Assembly (NCBI GenBank): GCA_017889585.1
Contig: JAGFZX010000035.1
Coordinates: 1-38,157 of the forward strand
Length of the DNA stretch: 38,157 nucleotides
Source: Bacillota bacterium
GTDB lineage: Bacteria; Bacillota; Negativicutes; DSM-13327
Direction: 5' to 3'
In this document: one piece after another, positions 24,848 to 33,087 of the stretch
How positions within the stretch are numbered: position 1 is the stretch's first letter
Layout of the letters: each line of letters starts with the position of its first letter
Notes under the pieces: generated by a model
The model's input: only the letters and a program-made list of their open reading frames with translations
Database searches by the model: none
Told to the model about the DNA's origin: nothing
Position numbers and translations under genes: made by a program

Positions 24848-25726
24848 CTATAAACCGCGTGTAGATTCTGGTCGTAATAAAGTCGGATCAGCAAGAGCCT
24901 TATCTAACAGCGCTATTAATGCATTTTTATCACGGTTTAGTATGCCTCTAAGAGGTACGTAGTTTGAAGCGTGATTACTTCTAAAGATACAGTTTGTAAG
25001 AGTAGATTTATCTAGTAGTAATCTGATCTCTTGTAGATCCTGAAGTGGTGTAAGAAGCCGAAACTCATCACGCTGTATTTGCTTATAAAGAGGCGCAGTT
25101 TTTACTACCATGAGAGTAAGTATACTGAAATAAGTAGGATTAATAGCACTGATAACAGACGCTGTTTCAACTGCATGTTCTTCTGTCAAGGCTTGGCCGC
25201 CTAGACCTGCGATTGCAGTTACAGACAAGGAAAACCCAGCATTTTGTGCTTTATGACAAGCTTCTACCATCTGAGCAGCCGAAACATTTTTATTAATTAG
25301 AGTAAGAACGTTATCACTGCCGCTCTCCAGCCCGAAGTAGATGATTTCCAGTCCTGCGTTTCTGATTTCCTTTAATTCTTCTGGCGTTTTTTGAAGAATA
25401 TCTTGTGGAGCACCATAAATGCTGACACGTTCTAATAAGGGTAATTCCCGGTAGAGTTGATGTAAGGTTTTGAGAAGGATTTCAGTGTCAAGACACAAGG
25501 CATTACCATCAGCGAGAAAAATCCTCTGCACTGTTGGATAATTTTTTTTGATCACGGCAATATCTGCTTCGATTTCAGGCCAGGACTTAGTCCTGAAAAC
25601 TTTTTTTTTGTAGGCAATACAAAATGTACAGGCATTATGAGAACACCCGATAGAAATTTGTAAAATCAGGCTAGAAGCCTCGCTTGGTGGCCTAAAAATA
25701 GCCCCTTCGTAATGCAAACCACCCAT
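24848..25726 (-). CDS. Radical SAM protein
   Basis: 292 residues. The cluster motif is GCSHNACTFC, a CX4CX2C spacing rather than the classic CX3CX2C, seen in a subgroup often called B12-binding-type or coproporphyrinogen-oxidase-like radical SAM proteins of unknown function. A glycine-rich SAM-binding stretch and GLESGSDNVLTLINK follow. ATG 25726 is chosen because it has a GGGGGG ribosome site and gives the family's N-terminus (MGGLHYEGAIFRPPSEA); the longer frame into the preceding gene is unlikely. It probably forms its own unit after the terminator at 25753. Confidence 0.85.
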   Translation of the reverse strand: MGGLHYEGAIFRPPSEASSLILQISIGCSHNACTFCIAYKKKVFRTKSWPEIEADIAVIKKNYPTVQRIFLADGNALCLDTEILLKTLHQLYRELPLLERVSIYGAPQDILQKTPEELKEIRNAGLEIIYFGLESGSDNVLTLINKNVSAAQMVEACHKAQNAGFSLSVTAIAGLGGQALTEEHAVETASVISAINPTYFSILTLMVVKTAPLYKQIQRDEFRLLTPLQDLQEIRLLLDKSTLTNCIFRSNHASNYVPLRGILNRDKNALIALLDKALADPTLLRPESTRGL

Positions 25727-25752
25727 AAAAATAACCCCCCTGTAAAAAATGA

Positions 25753-25785
25753 TTGCCAATACTGTTACATTAACAATATTGGCAA
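25753..25785 (-). terminator. Terminator/attenuator between the Fe-S oxidoreductase and radical SAM genes
   Basis: TTGCCAATATTGTTA and TAACAGTATTGGCAA (- strand) pair over 15 bases with one G-U and a 3-base loop, then ATCATTTTTT. The single imperfect pair is G-U only in the - strand RNA, which supports function on that strand. Confidence 0.75.
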
Positions 25786-25815
25786 TGTTAAAATTAGTAA
25801 GTAATACCTGAGTAA

Positions 25816-25831
25816 TACTATAGTAAGCTAT
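25816..25831 (-). promoter_or_regulatory. Partial PadR-type operator upstream of the radical SAM gene
   Basis: TACTATAGTA is a perfect palindrome, and CTATAGTAAGCTAT (25818-25831) is identical over 14 bases to part of the etfB operator region at 29713-29726. The full CTAYTATA-N3-TATARTAG dyad is not present. Confidence 0.4.
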
Positions 25832-25844
25832 TCGTATATTTACT

Positions 25845-27785
25845 TTAACGTTCCTGTAACTGCCCCACAAGTAATTCTGCAACGTCTTGAATTTTTACTG
25901 TGCTGTTAGGATCTAAGTTGTTTAGAGCTGATTCCAGCATCGTAATGCAGAAAGGACAAGCTGTAGCAATGAGATCAGCGTTATTGTCCAGTAGTTGTTT
26001 GGCTCTTGTTTCAAAAATACGGCTTCCAACCGGGTCGTCTGACCATATAACGCCACCGCCACCGCCGCAGCAAAAGGAGTTATCTCTTGATTTTTCATTT
26101 TCAATGAGTTTTGCGCCTGCAAGTTTACAAATCTCCCTAGGCTGTTCATAAATACCGTTAATCCTGCCATAGTAACATGGATCGTGGTAAGTAACATTTT
26201 TCCCTAAGCCTGGCTTAATATTTAATAAGCCTTTATCTAGTAGTTCTCTAAGGAAAACAGTATGACTTAATACTTGTATACCGTTATTTGTTATATCATA
26301 CTCATTTTTTAAAGTATGGTAACAATGTGGACAGGCAGTGATAATAGTTTTATAAGTATACTGTTTTAATGTCGATTGATTTTTTTCGGCCATTTCTTGG
26401 TATAGATATTCATCACCCATTCTTCTGGCCATATGGCAGGTACAGTTTTCCTCTAAACCCAAAATAGCAAAATTAACGTTAGCATCTTGCAGTAACTTAA
26501 CGATAGCCTGGGAAACCTGGATGTTTCTATCCATAAGAGCACCTGTACAGCCAACCCAAAAAAGTACGTCAAAGTCCTTCTTTTGTGATGCAATAGGGAC
26601 ATTAAGACCTTTAGTCCAGTCTAAGCGCGAACGGTTTACCGAATTCCATGGATGCCCACGCCTTTGTAAGCTCATCAATGCACTCTGCCAAGTCTGAGGC
26701 ATATTACCTAAAGCCAGTACCTGAAAACGTCGCAAATCAATAATTTTATCAACCGGGTTGGTGAGAGTAGGACATTTTTGCTGACACGCGCCACAGGTGG
26801 TACATGCCCATAGTTCATCTTCACTAACAGTATCACCTACTAGTGATGCCTTATAGTTTTTTACTTTCTGCAATTTTTCCATGATTAGCCTTGGTGATAA
26901 GGACTTGCCACTGTTATAAGCCGGACAGTTGATCTCACAACGGTTGGCACTAACACAGGCATCTATTGATATCAGCTGTTTGTTGGTAAAATCACTTAAG
27001 CTCTCGGTTCCAAAGTACTCATCTGAGAGGGGAATCTCCCGCAGTTGCCCGGGAGTTTGCCCAACTTGCTGGAACATATTCAGAGGTGCTAGAACCACAT
27101 GGGACAACTTTGTCCAACCTAAGGCAAGTATCGTTAAGAAAGATAATAACATATGTATCCACCAGGAAAGTGTGTGGATCGTTATTAGGGTGCTATATGT
27201 CTGAGATTTTAGTGCGGCTACTATCGGATAAACGGGAAAAGCCCAAAATTCCCAGCCATAACTTTCACTAGGGGCTACTGCCAGCCTGCTGCCTTCTACT
27301 AAAAAGCCGGTTACCAATGCCAGCCAAGGTAATAGTAAGGCAAGTAGGGTTTGAAGGTTATTGTCCCCCTTGGCTAGTTTAAAGACATAACGTCTTAAAA
27401 ACAGTGCAGTGATTCCTATTAGGGCCAAAAGTCCTGTGAAATTTAGAACGATCTTATAGATGACAAATACATCACCCTCTAGAAAGTGATAAAAGTGACT
27501 GTCAAGCATTGACAGAATAGTACCTATAAATAAAGTGATAAAACCATAAAAGACAAACATATGTAAAATACCAATGGTTTTATTATCATCAAGTAAACGT
27601 TGGTCAGATAAAGAACGGAATATTTGCAGACTTTTCCAGTTGAAGCAGACCTTTTCTTGTATTCCCTGACGCCAGAAGGTTGACTTTAAGTATAGTAAAT
27701 AGACAAGTATCGCCGTAGTTATAAAACTTATTACGTAGGTCATCCATCCATATTCGATTCCCCAAAATAGCTCTCTTGAAAGCAC
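25845..27785 (-). CDS. Membrane-bound Fe-S oxidoreductase, Etf:menaquinone oxidoreductase-like
   Basis: About 646 residues. The N-terminal 240 hold five or six membrane helices of the nitrate reductase gamma type (likely haem b). Next come two 4Fe-4S motifs (CVSANRCEINCP and CTTCGACQQKCP, about 275-350) and two HdrD-type cysteine domains (HDPCYYGR ... FCCGGGGG). This is the layout of the quinone reductases that take electrons from Etf in anaerobes. Odd: the first CCG-type site reads ENCTCHMARR, with Cys where CTG or CCG is usual. GTG 27785 follows AGGAGG; the longer start overlaps that site. Directly downstream of etfA, so it probably passes Etf electrons into the menaquinone pool. Confidence 0.88.
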   Translation of the reverse strand: MLSRELFWGIEYGWMTYVISFITTAILVYLLYLKSTFWRQGIQEKVCFNWKSLQIFRSLSDQRLLDDNKTIGILHMFVFYGFITLFIGTILSMLDSHFYHFLEGDVFVIYKIVLNFTGLLALIGITALFLRRYVFKLAKGDNNLQTLLALLLPWLALVTGFLVEGSRLAVAPSESYGWEFWAFPVYPIVAALKSQTYSTLITIHTLSWWIHMLLSFLTILALGWTKLSHVVLAPLNMFQQVGQTPGQLREIPLSDEYFGTESLSDFTNKQLISIDACVSANRCEINCPAYNSGKSLSPRLIMEKLQKVKNYKASLVGDTVSEDELWACTTCGACQQKCPTLTNPVDKIIDLRRFQVLALGNMPQTWQSALMSLQRRGHPWNSVNRSRLDWTKGLNVPIASQKKDFDVLFWVGCTGALMDRNIQVSQAIVKLLQDANVNFAILGLEENCTCHMARRMGDEYLYQEMAEKNQSTLKQYTYKTIITACPHCYHTLKNEYDITNNGIQVLSHTVFLRELLDKGLLNIKPGLGKNVTYHDPCYYGRINGIYEQPREICKLAGAKLIENEKSRDNSFCCGGGGGVIWSDDPVGSRIFETRAKQLLDNNADLIATACPFCITMLESALNNLDPNSTVKIQDVAELLVGQLQER

Positions 27786-27859
27786 TTTTCTCCTCCTAAC
27801 CACAATGTCACGAAGATAATTCCAACGTGATCACGCGCTATCATTAGAAAACATCTCGC

Positions 27860-28885
27860 TTATTGTGCGACAGGGATTATCGTTTGGTAGCTATCGGAAG
27901 CCTTTTGCATTTTTTTACATTCTTCTGTCAATAAGGGGATGACTTCGAATAAGTCGCCGATAATTCCATAATCAGCAATCTTAAATATATTGGCCTCAGG
28001 ATCACTATTGATGGCTACAATACATTTTGATGATCCCATCCCAGCTAGGTGCATGGTTGATCCGGAAATTCCGCAGGCAATATACAAGGTTGGGGATACT
28101 GTTTTACCTGTTTGACCGACTTGGAAACTCTGATGAATCCAACCTGAGTCTACAGCCACCCGGGAACCTCCTACTGCGGCACCTAAGACATCGGCTAGGT
28201 CTTCTAACATTTTAAAATTTTCCGGTCCGTTCATACCCCGGCCACCTGACACAATCACATTGGCTTCTGTAAGTTCCGGCCGGGAAGCAATTTGGGTAAC
28301 GACACTTTTAATAAGCTGCCTTAGGTCTGATTCTTCTAAATGAATGTCTACGTTTACCACTTCGACTTGATATCGGGCTTGGGGCTGGCTAGCTGTAAAA
28401 ATGTTGGACCGGATAGTAGCCATCACCGGTCTGGCTTCAGGGCATATAGTCTTCGCGAAGACTTTGCCGCCATAAAGAGGGCGATCAAAGATTAGTTGCT
28501 CATTAATTATCTCGACGCCCGTGCAATCTGACATGAGCCCAGTGTCTACTTTTTGGGCAACCTTAGCGGCTAAGTCGCGTCCTAGGCTACTATAACCCAA
28601 TAAAACAACAGATGGTTGATTTTCAATAATCAGATTGGCTAAAATTTTGCCATAATAGTCAGAAGTATATTGCGCTAATCGATCATCATCGGCAACATGA
28701 ACCTTATCGGCACCATACTGACCTAACGTATTAGCTAAAGCGGAAACTCCCTTGCCAAATAGTACGGCACTTACTTCTTGGCCGGTTTGGTTTGCAATAT
28801 TACGGGCTACACTTAAAAGCTCATACGTTATTTTTTTTATTTTCCCATTACGTTCTTCCGCAAAAATCCAGATACCTGCTGTCAT
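27860..28885 (-). CDS. etfA: Electron transfer flavoprotein, alpha subunit
   Basis: 341 residues. The C-terminal FAD domain has VIVSGGRGMNG, GGSRVAVDSGW, QVGQTGKTVSPTLYIACGISG, HLAGM and NSDPEANIFKIADYGIIGDL, all in the usual order. The N-terminal domain carries the Etf fold. ATG 28885 follows GGAG and gives the family start (TAGIWIFAEERNG). It lies 17 bp after etfB. Together they form a soluble two-electron carrier. Whether the pair bifurcates electrons cannot be settled by eye. Confidence 0.95.
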   Translation of the reverse strand: MTAGIWIFAEERNGKIKKITYELLSVARNIANQTGQEVSAVLFGKGVSALANTLGQYGADKVHVADDDRLAQYTSDYYGKILANLIIENQPSVVLLGYSSLGRDLAAKVAQKVDTGLMSDCTGVEIINEQLIFDRPLYGGKVFAKTICPEARPVMATIRSNIFTASQPQARYQVEVVNVDIHLEESDLRQLIKSVVTQIASRPELTEANVIVSGGRGMNGPENFKMLEDLADVLGAAVGGSRVAVDSGWIHQSFQVGQTGKTVSPTLYIACGISGSTMHLAGMGSSKCIVAINSDPEANIFKIADYGIIGDLFEVIPLLTEECKKMQKASDSYQTIIPVAQ

Positions 28886-28902
28886 GTTCTCATTCTCCTT
28901 TT

Positions 28903-29676
28903 TTATAAAATTTTGGCTTCTTCTCGTAGTAGTCGGCATAATTCCCGTGCTGCTTCGGGCATTTCACCGGGGATAATCTTGCCAACAGATCGAGTTGGCG
29001 GCATAAAATAAGAAATGATTTCTACCTTCGGAGTTACCTGGTCGGCACTAAGCCCAATATCAGCCAGAGAGAGCTTTTGTAAGGGTTTTTTCTTGGCTTG
29101 CATTATTCCTCTCGCAGATGGGTATCGTGGTTCGTTTAAACCCTTTTGGGCGGTTATTACAGCCGGTAATGAAACTTCCACTATTTCGCTCCCGCCTTCA
29201 GTCTCTCTAGTGGCTACAGCTTTTCCATCGTTAATTTCTAATTTGGTTACAACATTTATGTGTGGTATTCCAAGGCGCTCGGCCACACGTAATGCTACTT
29301 GAGCGGAGCCATCATCTATGGCACGCCATCCAGCCAATATCAGATCAAACCCTAGGTCAGATAAGTGTTTAGACAGAAGTAATGCGTATGCCTGTTCGTC
29401 ACTCTTAGCCAGAGCGTCATCGGTCACTAATACGGCTTTATCAGCTCCCATTGCCAGCGCCTGACTAAGAGCGGTTTGTGCTTCTGGTGCTCCAGCGGAT
29501 ATAACAGTAACTTCTCCGCCGTAGTTTTCCTTGAGGCAAAGAGCTTCTTCAAGGGCAAATTCATCATAGGGATTGATAATTAGGTTAACCCCTTGGCGAT
29601 TAATCTGGCCTTCGGAATCCAAACTAATTGTTGCTTCGGTGTCAAAGGTTTGTTTTAGTAGAACTGCAATTTTCAC
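28903..29676 (-). CDS. etfB: Electron transfer flavoprotein, beta subunit
   Basis: 257 residues. IAVLLKQTFDTEATI at the start, NPYDEFALEEAL, a GADKAVLVTDDAL segment and the AMP/FAD-binding ILAGWRAIDDGSAQV are family hallmarks. GTG start with GAGGAGG 8 bases upstream. First gene of a - strand operon etfB-etfA-quinone oxidoreductase. A palindromic operator (29700) overlaps its putative -10 box, so it is probably repressed by the PadR-family protein encoded 1.3 kb away. No dehydrogenase that would feed this Etf is in the window. Confidence 0.95.
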   Translation of the reverse strand: MKIAVLLKQTFDTEATISLDSEGQINRQGVNLIINPYDEFALEEALCLKENYGGEVTVISAGAPEAQTALSQALAMGADKAVLVTDDALAKSDEQAYALLLSKHLSDLGFDLILAGWRAIDDGSAQVALRVAERLGIPHINVVTKLEINDGKAVATRETEGGSEIVEVSLPAVITAQKGLNEPRYPSARGIMQAKKKPLQKLSLADIGLSADQVTPKVEIISYFMPPTRSVGKIIPGEMPEAARELCRLLREEAKIL

Positions 29677-29699
29677 GCGAATTCCTCCTCTGCAAATAC

Positions 29700-29721
29700 T
29701 TACTATTATAGCCTATAGTAA
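29700..29721 (-). promoter_or_regulatory. PadR-type operator overlapping the etfB promoter
   Basis: On the gene's strand the site reads CTTACTATAGGCTATAAT then AGTAAG, with exact CTTACTAT/ATAGTAAG ends. It contains a TATAAT that can serve as -10. It matches the sites before padR and hydroxylase operon 2. Confidence 0.65.
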
Positions 29722-29864
29722 GCTATGAAAAAATATAATGTTCTTACTATTAGATTATATAGCGGAAAGCGTAAAAAATAAACACATTTCTATAATTTGT
29801 AAGCCACAAACTTATGAGCCAGTCCTAAAAAGGAAATTATCACATATAGAAACTAATCTAATAA

Positions 29865-30845
29865 TCAAGTTATTCTCTCAAAGAAAAATATTCCATCTTC
29901 ATTAATTCCGTGGATCATGCCTTTTTGCCATAAATATATCAGATGGGTAGCAGCTTCCCCTGCAGCAAACCATTTTTGAGATATCGGGAATTTTTCCCAT
30001 TCGGTATACGTTAAATCCCATTTCATTTTACTTGCAATCTGATAGGCATTCATTCGATTTGTATTTAGAATTTTTAAAATTTCCTTTAGTCTATTTGTAT
30101 GATGTTGTTGCAATTCACCAATTCGTTTATGGACATCAACAATGATCTGTCTATGTCCAGGTAATGCGAGATTGATCTCCATCTGATCTATTTTTTCGAG
30201 ACTTTTCAAATAAAGATCTAGAGGGTCATCAATAAATTTCTCAAGACCAATATTGGGAGTAATCTTTGCTAGAATGTGGTCACCAGATATCAATAATTTC
30301 TGTATGGGCTCATATAAACATATGTGTCCCGGTGTATGGCCAGGGGTTTCTATACACAGAAAATGGTAATTTCCAATTTCTATACTGTCATTTTCTTTAA
30401 CAAAAGTAAAACTTTGTTCACAGTCCGGGTTGTAAATTTGACCGGGATGTCGCCAACCGGTCTCATCAATTATTTGGAATGGAAAACCATGAGATTTAAA
30501 TAATGACCGAATTTCTGCCCAGTAATTAGGCATATGTGTTAAGTTAACAATTTTAGAATCGACTTCACTGCAATATACCACAGTATTGTTAGTGGCTACA
30601 GCTGAAATAAGACCACTATGATCGGCATGCAGATGAGTAATAAAAATATCTGTTTCCTCAAGGTTGACTTCCAGGGTGTTTAGTCCATCCATCAGCGCTG
30701 TTTTGCATTCCTTACGATTAAATCCAGTGTCTATGAGCAAATTACGATTTTTCCCTTTTATCAGATAGGAATTTAACAATTTAAGGGGATTTTCTGGGAG
30801 TGGGACTTCGATTCGGTAAAAATCAGGTAAAATTTCTTCAATCAC
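29865..30845 (-). CDS. Metallo-beta-lactamase-fold hydrolase with C-terminal winged helix
   Basis: 326 residues. Zinc ligands are THLHADHSG, His in PGHTPGH, Asp in SGDHIL and His in LPGHRQ. The C-terminal 80 residues (about 245-326) look like the winged-helix tail found in LACTB2-type hydrolases. GTG start with AGGAG 9 bases before. Transcribed divergently from padR with the operator at 30920 between them, so it may share control. Substrate unknown; thioester or lactone hydrolysis would be typical of the fold. Confidence 0.88.
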   Translation of the reverse strand: MIEEILPDFYRIEVPLPENPLKLLNSYLIKGKNRNLLIDTGFNRKECKTALMDGLNTLEVNLEETDIFITHLHADHSGLISAVATNNTVVYCSEVDSKIVNLTHMPNYWAEIRSLFKSHGFPFQIIDETGWRHPGQIYNPDCEQSFTFVKENDSIEIGNYHFLCIETPGHTPGHICLYEPIQKLLISGDHILAKITPNIGLEKFIDDPLDLYLKSLEKIDQMEINLALPGHRQIIVDVHKRIGELQQHHTNRLKEILKILNTNRMNAYQIASKMKWDLTYTEWEKFPISQKWFAAGEAATHLIYLWQKGMIHGINEDGIFFFERIT

Positions 30846-30919
30846 ATTACTTCACTCCTAACTTGATTTTGAACATTAATTCACTTTCGATAAAAAAGGT
30901 ACTTGACCTTTTCAGCATA

Positions 30920-30938
30920 CTACTATACACTATAATAG
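30920..30938 (+). promoter_or_regulatory. PadR operator in the padR promoter
   Basis: CTACTATACACTATAATAG, arms CTACTATA/TATAATAG with one mismatch, including a TATAAT -10. A TTGACC lies at 30904 but 21 bases away, so the -35 is uncertain. Its place 55 bp before padR suggests autoregulation. Confidence 0.7.
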
Positions 30939-30992
30939 AAAGATGAATTTTAAACAATATTAAAATTTTCACAAAATTAGGGGAATTCATTA

Positions 30993-31589
30993 ATGGAACA
31001 AGTATTATCAAATATAGAGGTTCTTCTGCTCAGTATTATAAACGAAAAACCATCCTATGCCTATGAAATTGACAAGATTATCGATAACCGTGATATGAGG
31101 AAATGGAATAGGATTGGAGTGGCTTCAATATATCAGGTATTAAAAAGACTTGAGGATAAAGAATTTGTTGTTTCCCAAATTGAAAAAGAAGGGAAAATGC
31201 CTGACCGGAAGAGATATTATATAACAGATAGCGGTAAACAAGCTCAGATTCAAGCTGCGAAATATCTCCTGTCCAATTTTGAATGGTTTTATCTGGACCT
31301 CAACGTTGGTTTAGAAAGTTCTGATTGCTTGACTGAGGATGAAATAGCCAATTGCTTAATGCAAAGACTTGCAAAAGTTAAAGCAAACTTAAATAGAGTG
31401 CAAGAAATCTCGTCATATTCAAGAGAGCCAGGATTTAAAGCGAAGGGAATTGTGAAGACATTAATGTATTTCCGGGAAGCGGAAGAGCGTTTCTTGCTTG
31501 AAACAATTAACGATCTCTATGGCGATAAAGGGGATTTACTACCGGCAATTTCAGAAGACTTATATTTATTTCCGAATAATTTGGACTAA
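30993..31589 (+). CDS. PadR-family transcriptional regulator
   Basis: 198 residues. The N-terminal winged helix (about 1-85) has VLLLSIINEKPSYAYEI, SIYQVLKRLEDKEFV and the wing KMPDRKRYYITDSG. A helical dimerisation domain (Vir_act_alpha_C type) follows. PadR proteins are usually repressors released by phenolic or other small aromatic ligands. Matching palindromes are found in its own promoter, at etfB and twice before hydroxylase operon 2, making it the likely local regulator. A decayed relative lies at 17142. Confidence 0.92.
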   Translation: MEQVLSNIEVLLLSIINEKPSYAYEIDKIIDNRDMRKWNRIGVASIYQVLKRLEDKEFVVSQIEKEGKMPDRKRYYITDSGKQAQIQAAKYLLSNFEWFYLDLNVGLESSDCLTEDEIANCLMQRLAKVKANLNRVQEISSYSREPGFKAKGIVKTLMYFREAEERFLLETINDLYGDKGDLLPAISEDLYLFPNNLD

Positions 31590-31665
31590 CTAAAAGATGT
31601 AATTGAGAGTGTGCGAAGAAGACGACTTAAAACTAGTTTTTAAAATCCTCTGAATGTAGTGCTCT

Positions 31666-31789
31666 CAATTATTTTTAAGAAACTACTATAGACTATAATA
31701 GTGAGGCATATAGTATAAGCAAAATACAAGTATAACAATACTGGGAGATGGATCAGGGCCTGCGTGCCTGTTAATATATCAAATGTTCC
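31666..31789 (+). repeat. Promoter/operator/leader repeat, copy A
   Basis: A unit of about 124 bp repeated head-to-tail with 31790-31911. It has CAATTATTTTT, the operator CTACTATAGACTATAATAG (31683-31701, with -10 TATAAT), an AT-rich spacer, then a folded segment. The outer stem is TGGGA (31742-31746) with TCCCA (31787-31791), the inner stem CAGG (31754-31757) with CCTG (31767-31770), followed by TTAATATATC. No riboswitch family was recognised. Confidence 0.75.
31683..31701 (+). promoter_or_regulatory. PadR operator 1 of hydroxylase operon 2
   Basis: CTACTATAGACTATAATAG, near-perfect dyad overlapping a TATAAT -10 with a T-rich, weak -35 region. Confidence 0.65.
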
Positions 31790-31911
31790 CAATTATTTTT
31801 TAACATACTACTATAGATCATAATAGTCATGTATATAGTATGGATGAAATATAAATATAACGACACTAAGAGTTGGGTCAGGGTCTAGGTGCCCTTAATA
31901 TATCAGGTGTC
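31790..31911 (+). repeat. Promoter/operator/leader repeat, copy B
   Basis: The same layout as copy A, offset by 124-125 bp. The operator is CTACTATAGATCATAATAG (31808-31826). The folded segment has outer stem GACAC (31862-31866) with GTGTC (31907-31911) and inner stem AGGG (31880-31883) with CCCT (31892-31895), then TTAATATATC. The stem bases differ from copy A but still pair, while GTCAGGG, GTGCC and TTAATATATCA are kept. This is compensatory change, a sign of selected RNA structure. Confidence 0.75.
31808..31826 (+). promoter_or_regulatory. PadR operator 2 of hydroxylase operon 2
   Basis: CTACTATAGATCATAATAG, one base off site 1 at the -10 (CATAAT) and one in the spacer. Two sites 125 bp apart could bridge by looping or control two start points. 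Confidence 0.6.
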
Positions 31912-32202
31912 AATAATTAGTGAAAAAATTAATTATTAAGTGGAGGAGGGTAGGAGTCCGACAGCGCGTAGAATCGCTGTTATGTATGCCAAAGCATACT
32001 TGCGTGGAGTTTTTAAAGAAGGCATTCTTTCCAAGCTGGATTTGTATTACTTACATCTGAACTTGGTTAGGAAACCTTTACATGCCTGACCCCATATGAA
32101 AAAAGTTATATTATTAAGAAATCTAATGATATAGCTTGCTCAAGGGGACATTTCCCCTTGTAATGAAAGTAATTAATGAAAGTTATTAAGGAGGTGGCTC
32201 AG
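31912..32202 (+). other. Remaining leader of hydroxylase operon 2
   Basis: No gene. Several small hairpins: CAGCG/CGCTG (31962-31979), GTATGC/GCATAC (31984-31999), AAAGAA/TTCTTT near 32018, and CAAGGGG/CCCCTTG (32142-32161) about 27 bases before the ribosome site. The length and stem density suggest regulated RNA. A molybdenum-cofactor riboswitch is thinkable given the genes, but I could not match its consensus. Confidence 0.45.
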
Positions 32203-33084
32203 ATGTTTTTACATAATTTAGAGTATTTTGCTCCTAAGAGCACTACAGAGACATTGGAATTGGTTTCCAAACTTGGTAATCGGGCCAAGATACTCGCCGG
32301 TGGTACAGATTTAATGGTTGTAATGAAAGCCCAAGCAATAAAGCCAGAATGTATAATTGATATTAATGGTGTGCAAGAGTTCAGAACTATTACTTGTGAG
32401 CCAGGTAAAGGTGCTGTTATTGGAACAAATGCAAAATTGTCAGAAATTCAATTTTCTGCTGCAATTCAGGCCAAATATCCTGCTCTTGCTTATGCGACTG
32501 GTGAGATTGGTTCATCTCAAGTAAGGAATATGGGTAGTTTAGGCGGTAATAGCTGTAACGCTTCTCCTGCGGCAGAGACTCCTACACCGCTGGTGGCACT
32601 GAATGCTAAAGTTGTAGTGAGCAGTGTTTCTGGGGAAAGAGAACTTCCATTGGAAGAGTTTATTTTAGGCGTCCGCAAACTTGCTCTTGCTGAAGGTGAA
32701 ATGTTGACCAAGTTCGTTTTACCAGAACCAGCTCCAAAGTCTGCTTGCCGTTATGCATACATGGGACGCAGAGATGCTATGGAAATCGACTGTGTTAATA
32801 TGGCAGTAAACATCCAGCTTGAGAATGATGGTGAGACAGTTAAAAGCGTTAGACTTGTAATGGGATCAGTATTCCCAAGACCGTTGATATCCCAAGATGT
32901 GTCAGCTCTTCTCGTTGGTAAAAAGCTAAACGACGATATAATCGAAAAAGCGGCTGAAGCAGCTCAAGGCGAAGCTAAGCCAATTGATGATATTAGAGCT
33001 TCTGCTGAGTATCGTCGTGATATTGTAAAAGTGTTGGCGCGTAGGTTATTAAAAGAGGCTTATGCCGCTGCGAAGGGAGTGTAG
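32203..33084 (+). CDS. Molybdenum hydroxylase 2, FAD-binding subunit
   Basis: 293 residues, clear paralogue of the protein encoded at 17900 over its full length: FLHNLEYFAPKSTTETLEL, AKILAGGTDLMVVMK, GSLGGNSCNASPAAETPTP and the common C-terminal domain. ATG 32203 has a perfect AAGGAGG 8 bases upstream; an earlier in-frame ATG (32176) does not. First gene of operon 2, preceded by the duplicated PadR operator/leader. Relays electrons to an outside acceptor; NAD is typical, but the shared operator with etfB makes Etf worth considering. Confidence 0.93.
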   Translation: MFLHNLEYFAPKSTTETLELVSKLGNRAKILAGGTDLMVVMKAQAIKPECIIDINGVQEFRTITCEPGKGAVIGTNAKLSEIQFSAAIQAKYPALAYATGEIGSSQVRNMGSLGGNSCNASPAAETPTPLVALNAKVVVSSVSGERELPLEEFILGVRKLALAEGEMLTKFVLPEPAPKSACRYAYMGRRDAMEIDCVNMAVNIQLENDGETVKSVRLVMGSVFPRPLISQDVSALLVGKKLNDDIIEKAAEAAQGEAKPIDDIRASAEYRRDIVKVLARRLLKEAYAAAKGV

Positions 33085-33087
33085 ACG

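Noticed and set aside
31912..32202. Molybdenum cofactor riboswitch before hydroxylase operon 2
   Set aside because: Context and hairpins are suggestive, but I could not align the conserved positions of the Moco RNA; an Infernal run with that model would decide.
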